From positions 1,426,001 to 1,490,000 of the forward strand of contig NZ_KB894093.1 in NCBI RefSeq assembly GCF_000374305.1: a stretch of 64,000 bases of DNA, given 5' to 3'. The notes under the pieces are model-generated. The model made no database searches, was not told the origin of the DNA, and worked only from the letters and a program-made list of their open reading frames with translations. The position numbers and the translations under genes were made by a program. Below are positions 39,688 through 47,695 of this stretch, one piece after another. Every line of letters starts with the position of its first letter. The stretch's first letter is position 1. This DNA comes from Actinomadura flavalba DSM 45200. Lineage in GTDB: Bacteria; Actinomycetota; Actinomycetes; Streptosporangiales; Streptosporangiaceae.

Positions 39688-40632
39688 TCAGCGCTCGCCG
39701 GTACGGAACGTGCGGCGGTAGGTGTCGGGCGGGACGCCCACGGTGCGGTGGAAGTGGCGGCGCAGGGTGGTGGCGGTGCCCATGCCGGTCGCGGTCGCGA
39801 TGGCCGCGACGGGGTCGTCGGTGGTCTCCAGGAGTTCCTGGGCCCGGCGGATGCGCTGCACGTGCAGCCACTGCAACGGCGTCGTGCCCGCGACCTGCCG
39901 GAAGTGGCGGCCGAGGGTGCGGGAGCTCATCGCGGCGCGGCGGGCCAGGTCCTCGACGGTCAGCGGGCGGTCGAGCCGTTCGATCGCCCAGGGGAGCAGG
40001 GCGGCGAGCGGATGGTCGGGCCGTTCGGGCAGCGGCGCGGCGATGAACTGCGCCTGGCCGCCCGCGCGGTGCGGCGGGACGACGAGACGGCGCGCGACCG
40101 CGTTGGCGACGGCCGAGCCGTGGTCGAGCCGGACCAGGTGCAGGCACAGGTCGAGCGCGGCGGCCTTGCCCGCCGAGGTGAGCACGGTGCCCGCGTCCAC
40201 GTAGAGCACGTCGGGATCGACGTCCACGCGGGGGTGGCGGGCGGACAGGACGTCGGTGTGCGCCCAGTGCGTCGTGGCGCGGCGTCCGTCCAGCAGCCCG
40301 GCGGCGGCCAGGACGAACGCGCCCGTGCACAGCGCGGCGACGCGGGCGCCCGCGTCGTGGGCGGCGCGGACGGCGTCGAGCAGGGCGGGCGGCGGGGGGA
40401 CGTCCACGTCGGCCCAGGCGGGGACGATCACGGTGTCGGCGTCGGCGAGCCGGTCGAGCCCGTGGTCGGGTTCGAGGAGGAATCGTCCGGCGCGCACGGC
40501 GTCCGGCCCGCAGCCGACGAGGTCGTACCAGGGGCCGGTCACGGCGGCCGGGGCGGGACCGAACACCTCGAACGCCACGGACAGCTCGAAGTGCAGCATT
40601 CCGTCGGTCATGGCGACCGCCACGCGCTTCAT
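39688..40632 (-). CDS. GlxA-like AraC-family regulator (second copy)
   Basis: A 314-residue regulator of the same architecture as the gene at 1898: DJ-1/PfpI-type domain with ALCTGAFVLAAAGLLDGRRATTHW, then the AraC double helix-turn-helix (LTVEDLARRAAMSSRTLGRHF, PVAAIATATGMGTATTLRRHFHRTVGVPPDTYRRTF). ATG 40632 lies seven bases after a TACAAT box, so the mRNA is probably leaderless. It is divergent from the saccharopine-dehydrogenase-like gene (95 bp between starts), its likely target. The two GlxA-like proteins are clear but diverged paralogues. Confidence 0.9.
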   Translation of the reverse strand: MKRVAVAMTDGMLHFELSVAFEVFGPAPAAVTGPWYDLVGCGPDAVRAGRFLLEPDHGLDRLADADTVIVPAWADVDVPPPPALLDAVRAAHDAGARVAALCTGAFVLAAAGLLDGRRATTHWAHTDVLSARHPRVDVDPDVLYVDAGTVLTSAGKAAALDLCLHLVRLDHGSAVANAVARRLVVPPHRAGGQAQFIAAPLPERPDHPLAALLPWAIERLDRPLTVEDLARRAAMSSRTLGRHFRQVAGTTPLQWLHVQRIRRAQELLETTDDPVAAIATATGMGTATTLRRHFHRTVGVPPDTYRRTFRTGER

Positions 40633-40639
40633 GTCCGGA

Positions 40640-40645
40640 ATTGTA
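40640..40645 (-). promoter_or_regulatory. Leaderless-promoter -10 box of the second GlxA-like gene
   Basis: TACAAT on the minus strand, seven bases upstream of ATG 40632 with no ribosome binding site. It is one of the best -10 matches in the window. Confidence 0.55.
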
Positions 40646-40727
40646 CGGCGGATGGCGTTCCCGACACTCACGCCCGGCGGTCCCCGGTCGCGAAGATCGT
40701 CACATCGGATCTACCAGGGGAGACATC

Positions 40728-41741
40728 ATGGGATCGACCGTCGCGGTCTACGGCGCCTACGGACACACCGGACGTTTCGTCGTGGCGGAGTTGCGCGCCC
40801 GGGGGTTCACCCCGCTTCCGTCCGGCCGCGACGCCGCGAGGCTGGCCGCGGCCTTCCCCGGCCTGGACGCGCGTCCCGCGTCGGCCGACGACCCGGCCTC
40901 CCTCGACCGCGCCCTCGCCGGCGCCGACGCGGTGATCAACGCCGCCGGGCCGTTCGCCGCCACCGGCGCCCCGGTCGTCGAGGCCGCCCTCCGCGCGGGC
41001 ATCCCCTATGTGGACGTCGCCGCCGAGATCGAGGCCAACGCCGACACCTTCGCGCACTTCGCGGACCGCGCCCGCGCGGCCGGTGCCGTCGTCGTCCCCG
41101 CGATGGCGTTCTTCGGCGGCCTCGGAGACCTGCTGGCCACCACCGCGCGCGGCGACTGGACGAGCGCCGACGAGGTCCACGTCGCCTACGCGCTGAGCAC
41201 CTGGCACCCCACCGAGGGCACCCGCGCGTCGGGCCGGGTGTCCACCGACCGCCGCGCCGGACGCCGCGTCCGGTTCACCGGCGGCGCGCTGGAGTACCAC
41301 GACGAGCCCCTGTCGACCCTGGACTGGACGTTCCCCGAGCCCACCGGCACCCGGCGGGTGCTCGGCCGGTTCAGCATGGCCGACGTCGTCACGATCCCGA
41401 GCCATCTCGACGTCCGGGACGTCCACTCGTACATGACCGTGGAGGCCGTCACCGACCTGTCCTCCCCCGACACCCCCGCCCCGGCCCCGGCGGACGCGAC
41501 GGGCCGCTCCGCGCAGACCTTCGTCGTCGACGTCGTGGTCCGCTCGGGCACCGAGGAACGCCGCGCCACCGCCACCGGCCGCGACATCTACGCCGTCACC
41601 GCACCCCTGGCCGTCGAGGCGGTCGACCGCATCCTCAAGGGAAAGACGAACACGACGGGCGTGGCGTCGGCGGGCGAGATCTTCGACGCGACGGACTTCC
41701 TCGACGCCCTCGCGCCCCACGTCACCGTCGAGCGCCACTGA
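40728..41741 (+). CDS. Saccharopine dehydrogenase-like NAD(P)-binding oxidoreductase
   Basis: A 337-residue protein with an N-terminal Rossmann fold (VAVYGAYGHTGRFVVAEL, AVINAAGPFAATGAPVVEAAL, GIPYVDVAAE), the pattern of the saccharopine dehydrogenase NADP-binding domain and trans-acting enoyl reductase family. The C-terminal half lacks a recognised catalytic signature. GGGGAGA lies six bases before ATG 40728. It is divergent from the GlxA-like regulator and converges on the aminopeptidase gene 3 bp away. Reaction unknown; it probably reduces a small carbonyl or enoyl substrate. Confidence 0.85.
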   Translation: MGSTVAVYGAYGHTGRFVVAELRARGFTPLPSGRDAARLAAAFPGLDARPASADDPASLDRALAGADAVINAAGPFAATGAPVVEAALRAGIPYVDVAAEIEANADTFAHFADRARAAGAVVVPAMAFFGGLGDLLATTARGDWTSADEVHVAYALSTWHPTEGTRASGRVSTDRRAGRRVRFTGGALEYHDEPLSTLDWTFPEPTGTRRVLGRFSMADVVTIPSHLDVRDVHSYMTVEAVTDLSSPDTPAPAPADATGRSAQTFVVDVVVRSGTEERRATATGRDIYAVTAPLAVEAVDRILKGKTNTTGVASAGEIFDATDFLDALAPHVTVERH

Positions 41742-41744
41742 CGC

Positions 41745-42515
41745 TCAGCCGGGCAGCGTGAGGATCTCGGCCCCGTCCTCGGTGATGGCGACGGTGTGCT
41801 CGCTGTGCGCGGTGAGGCACCCGGTGGCGCTGCGCAGCGTCCACCCGTCGTCATCGACGACGAGCCGCGTCGTGTCGGCCATCACCCAGGGCTCCAGCGC
41901 GAGCATCATCCCCGGCCGCAACCGCACCCCCCGCCCGGCCCGCCCGTCATTGGGCACATGCGGGTCCTGGTGCATGGTCGACCCGATCCCGTGCCCCCCG
42001 AACTCGGTACTGACCGAGTACCCCCCGCCACGCAGCACCCGGCCGATGGCGGAGGAGATGTCCCCCACCCGCCCCCCGGGCAGGGCAGCCGCGATCCCCG
42101 CCGCCAAAGCCCGCTCGGTCACGTCGACGAGAGCAAGTCCACCGTCGGGCCGAGCCTCCCCGACAAGAAAACTGACGGCGGCATCAGCGGCCACCCCGCC
42201 CTTGACCAGCGCGAGGTCAAGAGACAGAAGATCCCCGTCACGAAGCACGTAGTCACGAGGCCGCCCATGCAACACGGCATCGTTCACAGAAGTACAGATG
42301 TAGGACCCGAACGCCCCAACCCCAAACGAGGGCGCGTAGTCGACATAACAGGAGGAACCCCCGCCAGCAAGGATCATCGACCGAGCCCACGCATCGACGT
42401 CGAGCAGATTCGTCCCCACCACGCACCGCGCCCGCAACTCCGCCAGGATCGCCCCCACCAACGCCCCGGCGACCCGAGCCCGCCCGACCTCGCCAGCGCT
42501 CAAGACCTCGATCAC
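41745..42515 (-). CDS. map: Type I methionine aminopeptidase (accessory copy)
   Basis: A 256-residue M24A peptidase. Metal ligands are recognisable in LLSLDLALVKGGVAADAAVSFLVG (two Asp), GGHGIGSTMHQDPHVPN (His), LALEPWVM (Glu) and SEHTVAI (Glu), and YVDYAPSFGVGAFGSYICTSVNDAVLHG is the substrate-pocket segment (usual His replaced by Tyr/Phe context). It removes N-terminal Met. Its partner is an XRE regulator rather than the adk/secY operon, so this is probably an accessory copy. Start at GTG 42515 with GGAGGG upstream; GTG 42521 is an alternative. The C-terminal coding part uses unusually many A-containing codons. Confidence 0.9.
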   Translation of the reverse strand: MIEVLSAGEVGRARVAGALVGAILAELRARCVVGTNLLDVDAWARSMILAGGGSSCYVDYAPSFGVGAFGSYICTSVNDAVLHGRPRDYVLRDGDLLSLDLALVKGGVAADAAVSFLVGEARPDGGLALVDVTERALAAGIAAALPGGRVGDISSAIGRVLRGGGYSVSTEFGGHGIGSTMHQDPHVPNDGRAGRGVRLRPGMMLALEPWVMADTTRLVVDDDGWTLRSATGCLTAHSEHTVAITEDGAEILTLPG

Positions 42516-42539
42516 GGACACCCTCCAGACCAATAACAA

Positions 42540-42568
42540 TACCGGCCATACTATACCGGCACTATCAT
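42540..42568. promoter_or_regulatory. Repeated element between map and the XRE gene
   Basis: The AT-richer stretch holds two copies of an ATACCGGC-(CAT)-ACTAT type motif about 14 bp apart, ending in TATCAT (42563-42568) six bases upstream of ATG 42575. It could be the autoregulatory operator and leaderless promoter of the XRE gene, also covering the map promoter. Confidence 0.45.
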
Positions 42569-42574
42569 CACCCC

Positions 42575-42844
42575 ATGGTCCGACTCCCACTCACCCAGGC
42601 CGACCAGGAACGAGGCAACCGCCTAGGCGCCCGCCTACGCGAGGCAAGAGGCGACAGAACCATCCTCCAGACGGCCCTGGATGCGGGCATCTCCCCAGAA
42701 ACCCTCCGCAAGATCGAAAGCGGCCGCATAGCCACCCCATCGTTCCCAACCATCGCAACCCTGGCCCAAACCCTGAACCTCTCCCTGGACACCCTCTGGA
42801 CCGACATCAGCACCCCACCCAACACCCCAAGCCTGGCCTCCTAG
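42575..42844 (+). CDS. XRE-family helix-turn-helix regulator (89 aa)
   Basis: An 89-residue single-domain regulator: GARLREARGDRTILQTALDAGISPETLRKIESGRIATPSF is a classic Cro/C1-type HTH (about residues 18-57), followed by IATLAQTLNLSLDTLW. It is divergent from the methionine aminopeptidase copy, a pairing seen in other actinomycetes, and probably regulates it. Codon use is less G/C-ending than elsewhere (CCA, AGA, ATA, AAC codons), hinting at low expression or acquisition. Leaderless start at ATG 42575. Confidence 0.88.
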   Translation: MVRLPLTQADQERGNRLGARLREARGDRTILQTALDAGISPETLRKIESGRIATPSFPTIATLAQTLNLSLDTLWTDISTPPNTPSLAS

Positions 42845-43093
42845 CCACAAGGCAGGGAACGAGGGAACAGGGCACAAGGGCAGGGCAGGGCAGCAGCGCC
42901 CAAGAAACAACAAGATCAAAGGGGCCAGAGAAGGCAAAAGAGGGAAAGAACCCCACCAACAGCACCCCGCACGAGGGGGGCGTGGGGGCGAAGCCCCCAC
43001 ATCGGGGGGTTCCGGGGGGTCGTCCCCCCGGGAGGCATGAAGAAGGGGTAGCGGCCCGCGCTTTTTGCGGGCACACTACCCCCAACCCATTCG
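42845..43093. repeat. Gene-free purine-rich stretch with hairpins
   Basis: The first 120 bases are strongly purine-rich on the plus strand (A/G with few T). Then come two tight hairpins: GTGGGGGC-GAA-GCCCCCAC (42982-43000) and CCGGGGGG-TCGT-CCCCCCGG (43012-43031). These resemble the G-tract intergenic repeats common in actinomycete genomes. I see no protein-coding gene here. Confidence 0.6.
43045..43082 (-). terminator. Hairpin terminator downstream of tRNA-Leu
   Basis: Outer arms GGGGTAG (43045-43051) / CTACCCC (43076-43082) and inner GCCCGC / GCGGGC with a T-rich loop. It starts 12 bp after the tRNA 3' end on the minus strand, fitting a tRNA terminator. Confidence 0.65.
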
Positions 43094-43176
43094 TGGGCGA
43101 GGAGGGATTTGAACCCTCACGTCCTTTCGGACACACGGACCTGAACCGTGCGCGTCTGCCGTTCCGCCACCCGCCC
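43094..43176 (-). tRNA. tRNA-Leu (anticodon CAG)
   Basis: Read on the minus strand: acceptor GGGCGGG pairs with CTCGCCC (one G-U), a D arm with GGCAGACGC, anticodon stem CACGG/CCGTG around loop TTCAGGT (anticodon CAG, leucine CUG), a long variable arm (TGTCCGAAAGGACG, class II) and T arm GAGGG-TTCAAAT-CCCTC. Discriminator A at 43094; CCA is not encoded. A tRNA-Leu divergent from fhaA occupies the same place in M. tuberculosis (leuT), supporting the call and the synteny. Confidence 0.97.
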
Positions 43177-43307
43177 CGGGTGATGGCCCGGGTTTCCCCG
43201 GGTGCTCGAAGAGACTAGCACGGTCAGGGCACTGGATCGGTATCTGGATACTTCGAGCGAACCTTCGCACCGATACGATCGTCTACGAGTGGGGAAGGGA
43301 GGTGCCC

Positions 43308-44063
43308 GTGGGCGTCATTCAGCGCTTCGAGCGACGGCTGGAGGGCATGGTCGAAGGTGCCTTCGCGCGGGCGTTCAGGTCGGAGCTGCAACCGGTCGAG
43401 GTGGCCAGCGCGGTGCAGCGCGAGATGGACGACCGGGCCGCGATCGTGGCGCAGGGCCGCACGCTGGTGCCGAACGACTTCGTGGTGGAGATCTCGCAGC
43501 AGGACGGCCAGCGGCTCCAGGTGTACGCCGACAGCCTGAGCCAGGAGCTGGCGAATCTGGCGCGGGAGTACGCGAAGGAGCAGGGCTACTCGTTCGTGGG
43601 CCCGGTGCGGGTCCGGTTCGAGAATGCGGGCGATCTCGCCACCGGAATGTTCCGGATCCGGTCCGGGGTGATTCGCGGCTCGACGGTGGAGGGCGGCGAG
43701 ATCCGCCGGCCGGTGAGCGACGTCCCGCAGGGGGGTCGCGGCGGCGCGTTCGGCGGGCATCCGAGGCTGTTGGTGACGACGGCCGTGGAGGGCGCGGACG
43801 CCACGCAGCGCACGTACGAGATCACCACTCCGGTGACTCTGCTGGGTCGCGGTACGGACTGCGATCTGCGTCTGGTCGATCCCGGCGTATCCCGGCATCA
43901 TGCCGAGATCCGCGTAGAAGGTCCCGAAATCGCGCTCGTGGATCTAGGGTCGACCAACGGTTCTTTCGTGAACGGGCAGCCGATCCGGCGGGTCACGCTG
44001 GTGGACGGTTCGCGCGTCACGATGGGACGGACAACCTTGGTCTTCCGCCGCGATAGGGAGTAA
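43308..44063 (+). CDS. fhaA: FhaA: DUF3662 plus FHA domain protein
   Basis: A 251-residue protein. Residues 1-110 are the DUF3662/FhaA N-terminal domain (VIQRFERRLEGMVEGAFARAF, VVEISQQDGQRL). Residues about 165-250 are an FHA phosphothreonine-binding domain (TLLGRGTDCDLRLVDPGVSRHHAEIR, LGSTNGSFVNGQPI). In mycobacteria FhaA binds phosphorylated MviN/MurJ and links PknB to peptidoglycan synthesis. GTG 43308, six bases after GGGAGG, gives the family start VGVIQRFERRLEG. It heads the fhaA-fhaB-pstP-rodA-pbpA-pknA-pknB operon. The central linker between domains is shorter than in mycobacterial FhaA. Confidence 0.95.
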   Translation: MGVIQRFERRLEGMVEGAFARAFRSELQPVEVASAVQREMDDRAAIVAQGRTLVPNDFVVEISQQDGQRLQVYADSLSQELANLAREYAKEQGYSFVGPVRVRFENAGDLATGMFRIRSGVIRGSTVEGGEIRRPVSDVPQGGRGGAFGGHPRLLVTTAVEGADATQRTYEITTPVTLLGRGTDCDLRLVDPGVSRHHAEIRVEGPEIALVDLGSTNGSFVNGQPIRRVTLVDGSRVTMGRTTLVFRRDRE

Positions 44064-44074
44064 CCCCGACTCCG

Positions 44075-44554
44075 ATGTCCGAATTCACCCTCACGCTGAT
44101 CAAGCTGGCGTTCCTCGCGGTGCTGTGGCTGTTCGTCATCGCCGCCGTCGGAGTGATCCGGGCCGACCTGTTCGGCTCCAAGGCCGCCGACCGGGCCGCC
44201 AGGCCCCGGCCGGAGAGGCCCTCGCGCGCGCCCAAACCCCCGAGGGCGCAGCGCGGTGGGAACGCCCCGACCAAGCTGGTCGTCGTCCAGGGGGAACGGT
44301 CGGGGACGGTGATCAACCTGTCGGATGTCCCGATCACGATCGGGCGTGCGCCGGACGCCACCCTGGTGGTGACCGACGACTACGCTTCCACCCGACATGC
44401 CCGTATTTACGCGCAGGACGGTCAGTGGATCGTGGAAGATCTCGGTTCGACCAACGGGACGTATCTCGGGCGGACGAAGGTGAGCCGCCCGATGCCGATT
44501 CCGCCGGGAGTCCCGGTGCGCATCGGCAAGACCGTGATCGAGTTGCGCAAATGA
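44075..44554 (+). CDS. fhaB: FhaB: membrane-anchored FHA domain protein
   Basis: A 159-residue protein with an N-terminal membrane helix (about 6-25, LIKLAFLAVLWLFVIAAVGV), a basic Pro/Arg linker and a C-terminal FHA domain (about 72-155: VINLSDVPITIGRAPDATLVVTDDYASTRHARIY, DLGSTNGTYLGRTKV). In mycobacteria FhaB (FipA) supports septal and polar wall synthesis in concert with FtsZ/FtsQ. The stop overlaps the pstP start (ATGA). Confidence 0.95.
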   Translation: MSEFTLTLIKLAFLAVLWLFVIAAVGVIRADLFGSKAADRAARPRPERPSRAPKPPRAQRGGNAPTKLVVVQGERSGTVINLSDVPITIGRAPDATLVVTDDYASTRHARIYAQDGQWIVEDLGSTNGTYLGRTKVSRPMPIPPGVPVRIGKTVIELRK

Positions 44555-46095
44555 GCCTCGGAATCCGGTACGCCGCGCGCTCCGATGTGGGGATGCTGCG
44601 CGAGGGCAACGAGGACTCGGCGTACGCGGGCAGCCATCTGCTGGCGGTCGCGGACGGCATGGGCGGCCACGTCGGCGGCGAGATCGCGAGCGCGGCGGCG
44701 ATCGCGGCGCTGCGCCGGCTCGACACCGCCGAGCTGTCGCCGCCGGAGCTGCTGGCGGCGCTGGAGCAGACGGTCCGCGCGGCGAACGAGAACCTGCACC
44801 GCATCGTGGAGTCCGATCCGGCGTTGCAGGGCATGGGCACGACGCTGACGGCGATGCTGTGGGCGGGCGACCAGGTCGCGCTGGTGCACATCGGCGACTC
44901 GCGCGCGTATCTGCTGCGCGACGGCAGCCTGTTCCAGATCACACACGACCACACGCTCGTGCAGACGCTCGTCGACGAGGGCCGCATCAGCCCGGACGAG
45001 GCCGCGTCGCATCCGCAGCGGTCGCTGCTGCTGCGCGCGCTGGACGGCCGCGGCGAGGTCGACCCGGATCTGTCGCTGCGCGAGGCGAAGGTCGGTGACC
45101 GGTACCTGCTGTGCTCGGACGGCCTGTCGGGCGTCGTCACGGCGGAGACGATCTTCCAGGTGCTGACGGAGGTGTCCGACGCCGACCAGGCGGTCCGGCA
45201 GCTCATCGACCTGGCGAACCGGGGCGGCGGCCCGGACAACATCACGTGCGTCGTCGCGGACGTCGTCGACCTCGGGCAGCATCCGCCGCAGGCGGCGCCG
45301 GGGCAGGCGGTGGGCGCGGCGGCGAACGCGTCGCCGCCCGAGCCGGGCGCGGGCCCCTCGCCGGACACCCCGGCGGGCCGGGCGGCGCAGTTGCGCGACA
45401 CGATGCCGCAGCAGCCGGTCGCGGTGGACGAGCGTCCGCCGCCGGCGCAGCGCACCGTGCCGGACACCGTCCCGGACGCGGCGGAGCGCTCGTCGCGCCG
45501 CGAGCGGCGTCCGCGCCGCTGGACGTGGCTGGTCGTGGCGGCGGGCGTCGCGGTGGTCGGCCTCGCGGCGGTCGCGGTGGTGACGTTGCAGAGCGTGCGC
45601 AGCGGCTACTACGTGGGCGAGGAGAACGGCCGGGTCGTGCTGTTCCGGGGCACCACGCAGGAGGTGCCGCTGCTGCCGCTGTCGCGCAAGGCGGACGCGA
45701 AGCAGCAGCCGAACCCGGCGATCATGCTGGCGGACCTCCCGGAGGACCGGCAGATCGCGGTCCGCGCGAAGTACGAGGTGCCGGACGGCCGCCAGGCCGT
45801 GACGCAGCTCGAAGAGCAGGTCTGCAAGCACTCCCTGGCCGATGAGGGCGGCAAGGTCGTCATCCTCAAGGGCAAGGGCCAGACGAACTGCAAGCAGTCG
45901 AAGGCGATGGGCACGGCGCTGACGGTGGCGGAGCTGCCGGAGAGCGACGCCCGGTCGGTCCGCGACGGCAAGTTCGTGTTCGTGAACCGGGCCGAGGCCG
46001 ACAAGGCGCTCAAGACGCTCCAGCAGCGTCGCGACGCGTGCAAGGGCGACAAGAACTCGATCAAGGACTGTCCGCCGAACGGGGGCAAGTCGTAG
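44551..46095 (+). CDS. pstP: PstP: PP2C-type Ser/Thr phosphatase with extracytoplasmic domain
   Basis: A 514-residue membrane phosphatase. The PP2C domain (1-240) has the metal-site motifs RSDVGMLREGNEDSAY, ADGMGGHVGGE, LLCSDGLSGVV and GGGPDNITCVVADV. A Pro-rich linker leads to one membrane helix (about 324-346) and an extracytoplasmic C-terminal domain of about 165 residues with three cysteines. It dephosphorylates PknA, PknB and their substrates. Overlap with fhaB and direct abutment with the next gene show tight translational coupling. Confidence 0.95.
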   Translation: MSLGIRYAARSDVGMLREGNEDSAYAGSHLLAVADGMGGHVGGEIASAAAIAALRRLDTAELSPPELLAALEQTVRAANENLHRIVESDPALQGMGTTLTAMLWAGDQVALVHIGDSRAYLLRDGSLFQITHDHTLVQTLVDEGRISPDEAASHPQRSLLLRALDGRGEVDPDLSLREAKVGDRYLLCSDGLSGVVTAETIFQVLTEVSDADQAVRQLIDLANRGGGPDNITCVVADVVDLGQHPPQAAPGQAVGAAANASPPEPGAGPSPDTPAGRAAQLRDTMPQQPVAVDERPPPAQRTVPDTVPDAAERSSRRERRPRRWTWLVVAAGVAVVGLAAVAVVTLQSVRSGYYVGEENGRVVLFRGTTQEVPLLPLSRKADAKQQPNPAIMLADLPEDRQIAVRAKYEVPDGRQAVTQLEEQVCKHSLADEGGKVVILKGKGQTNCKQSKAMGTALTVAELPESDARSVRDGKFVFVNRAEADKALKTLQQRRDACKGDKNSIKDCPPNGGKS

Positions 46096-47688
46096 ATGAC
46101 CATGACCTCGATCGGTGAGCAGATCCGCGCGCGCCTGCCGTACCAGCGCCGCAACGCGGCGACGCTGGTGCTGCTGATCTTCGCGATGGTGCTGACGCTG
46201 TCGGCGTTCGCGGAGGTCGGCCTGGCCCGTGACGGAAACGTCCCGGCGGGCCTGTTCGTGTACGGCGGCGGCCTGGTGGTGCTGGGCCTGGTGGCGTACG
46301 CGGTGCAGGCGAAGTTCGCGCCGTACGCCGACCCGCTGCTGCTGCCGCTCGCGGTGGCGCTGAACGGTATCGGCCTGGCGATGATCTACCGCCTCGACCT
46401 GGACACCAGCGCCGACCGCAAGGTGGCGGCGCAGGCGGGGCGCGCCCTGATCCCGGACGAGGCCAACGCGCCGACCCAGTTGATGTGGACGTTCGTCGGG
46501 ATCGCGCTGTTCGTCGCCGCGGTGCTGATCATGCGCGACACCGACCGGCCGGACGCCAAGCTCTCGTTCACGCCGAAGACGGCGCAGCGGTACACCTACC
46601 TGATCGGCCTGTCGGCGATCATCCTGCTGCTGCTGCCGATCGTCCCCGGCATCGGCGCCCAGATCAACGGCGCCCGGGTGTGGATCAGGGTGGCCGGTTT
46701 CTCGGTGCAGCCGGGCGAGTTCGCCAAGCTCGCCCTGGTCGTCTTCTTCGCCGGATACCTGGTGAACAAGCGCCAGGCGATGTCGCTGATCGGCAAGAAG
46801 ATCGGGCCGTTCAGCATCCCGCGCATGCGCGACCTGGGCCCGATCCTGATCATCTGGTTCTTCTGCCTGGGCGTGCTGTTCGTCCAGAAGGACCTCGGTA
46901 CCGCGCTGCTGTACTTCGGCCTGTTCATCTCGATGCTGTACATCGCGACGCAGCGCGTGTCGTGGGTCGTCATCGGCGTCGGGCTGCTCGCGGTCGGCAT
47001 CTTCGTGGCGACGCTGCTGCCCTTCATGGGGCACGTCAACCAGCGCATCGACATCTGGCAGAACCCCAAGCCGTACTTCGACGGCGGGTGCCTGCTGGAC
47101 AGCGGCCGCGTCGTCCCGGTCAACCCCGACACCGAGATCTACAAGAGGTTCAAGGAGCAGGGCGACGGCTCGCCCGGCTTCTCGGCGTGCGCGGAGCTGG
47201 GCGGCAGCTACGCCGACAGCGCGCAGCTCATGAAGGGGCTGTTCTCGCTCGGTGAAGGCGGCGTGCTCGGCACCGGCCTCGGGCAGGGCGAACCCTGGCG
47301 GACGCCGCTGTCGTTCTCCGACTTCATCTTCGACTCGCTGGGCGAGGAACTGGGCCTCACCGGTCTGATGGCGCTGCTGCTGATCTACGCGATCATCGTG
47401 CAGCGCGGGTTCAAGACGGCCGTCGCGGCACGAGATCCGTTCCTGAAACTGTTCGCGGGCGGCGTCTCGTTCGTCGTCGCGCTCCAGGTGTTCGTGATCG
47501 TCGGCGGTGTCACCAAGCTGATCCCGCTGACGGGTCTGACGACGCCGTTCCTGTCGCAGGGCGGGTCGTCGCTGATGGCGAACTGGATCCTCATCGCGAT
47601 CCTCGTCCGGATGAGTCACGACGCGCGCAAGCCGGCGCCGCAGGCCATCCAGGACGAGGGCATGACGCAGATCGTGAGCACGAGGTGA
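46096..47688 (+). CDS. rodA: FtsW/RodA-type SEDS peptidoglycan glycosyltransferase
   Basis: A 530-residue SEDS polymerase with about ten to twelve membrane helices. Diagnostic segments are [53 protein letters not shown] (catalytic Asp in KDLG), and the helix-9/10 loop [17 protein letters not shown] with [16 protein letters not shown] long extracytoplasmic loop (about 325-385) carries two cysteines ([18 protein letters not shown]), probably a disulfide, as in actinobacterial RodA. It works with the class B PBP encoded next. ATG follows the pstP stop directly. Confidence 0.95.
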   Translation: MTMTSIGEQIRARLPYQRRNAATLVLLIFAMVLTLSAFAEVGLARDGNVPAGLFVYGGGLVVLGLVAYAVQAKFAPYADPLLLPLAVALNGIGLAMIYRLDLDTSADRKVAAQAGRALIPDEANAPTQLMWTFVGIALFVAAVLIMRDTDRPDAKLSFTPKTAQRYTYLIGLSAIILLLLPIVPGIGAQINGARVWIRVAGFSVQPGEFAKLALVVFFAGYLVNKRQAMSLIGKKIGPFSIPRMRDLGPILIIWFFCLGVLFVQKDLGTALLYFGLFISMLYIATQRVSWVVIGVGLLAVGIFVATLLPFMGHVNQRIDIWQNPKPYFDGGCLLDSGRVVPVNPDTEIYKRFKEQGDGSPGFSACAELGGSYADSAQLMKGLFSLGEGGVLGTGLGQGEPWRTPLSFSDFIFDSLGEELGLTGLMALLLIYAIIVQRGFKTAVAARDPFLKLFAGGVSFVVALQVFVIVGGVTKLIPLTGLTTPFLSQGGSSLMANWILIAILVRMSHDARKPAPQAIQDEGMTQIVSTR

Positions 47689-47695
47689 TCACCCC

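Noticed and set aside
43094-43176. Attachment site of an integrated element at tRNA-Leu
   Set aside because: No integrase is nearby and no repeat of the tRNA 3' end was noticed in the window; the tRNA position is that expected beside fhaA.
44422-47619. A 1065-codon minus-strand frame antisense to fhaB-pstP-rodA
   Set aside because: Composition is dominated by Arg, Gln, Asp, His and Val, the usual antisense artefact; the plus-strand genes are unmistakable.
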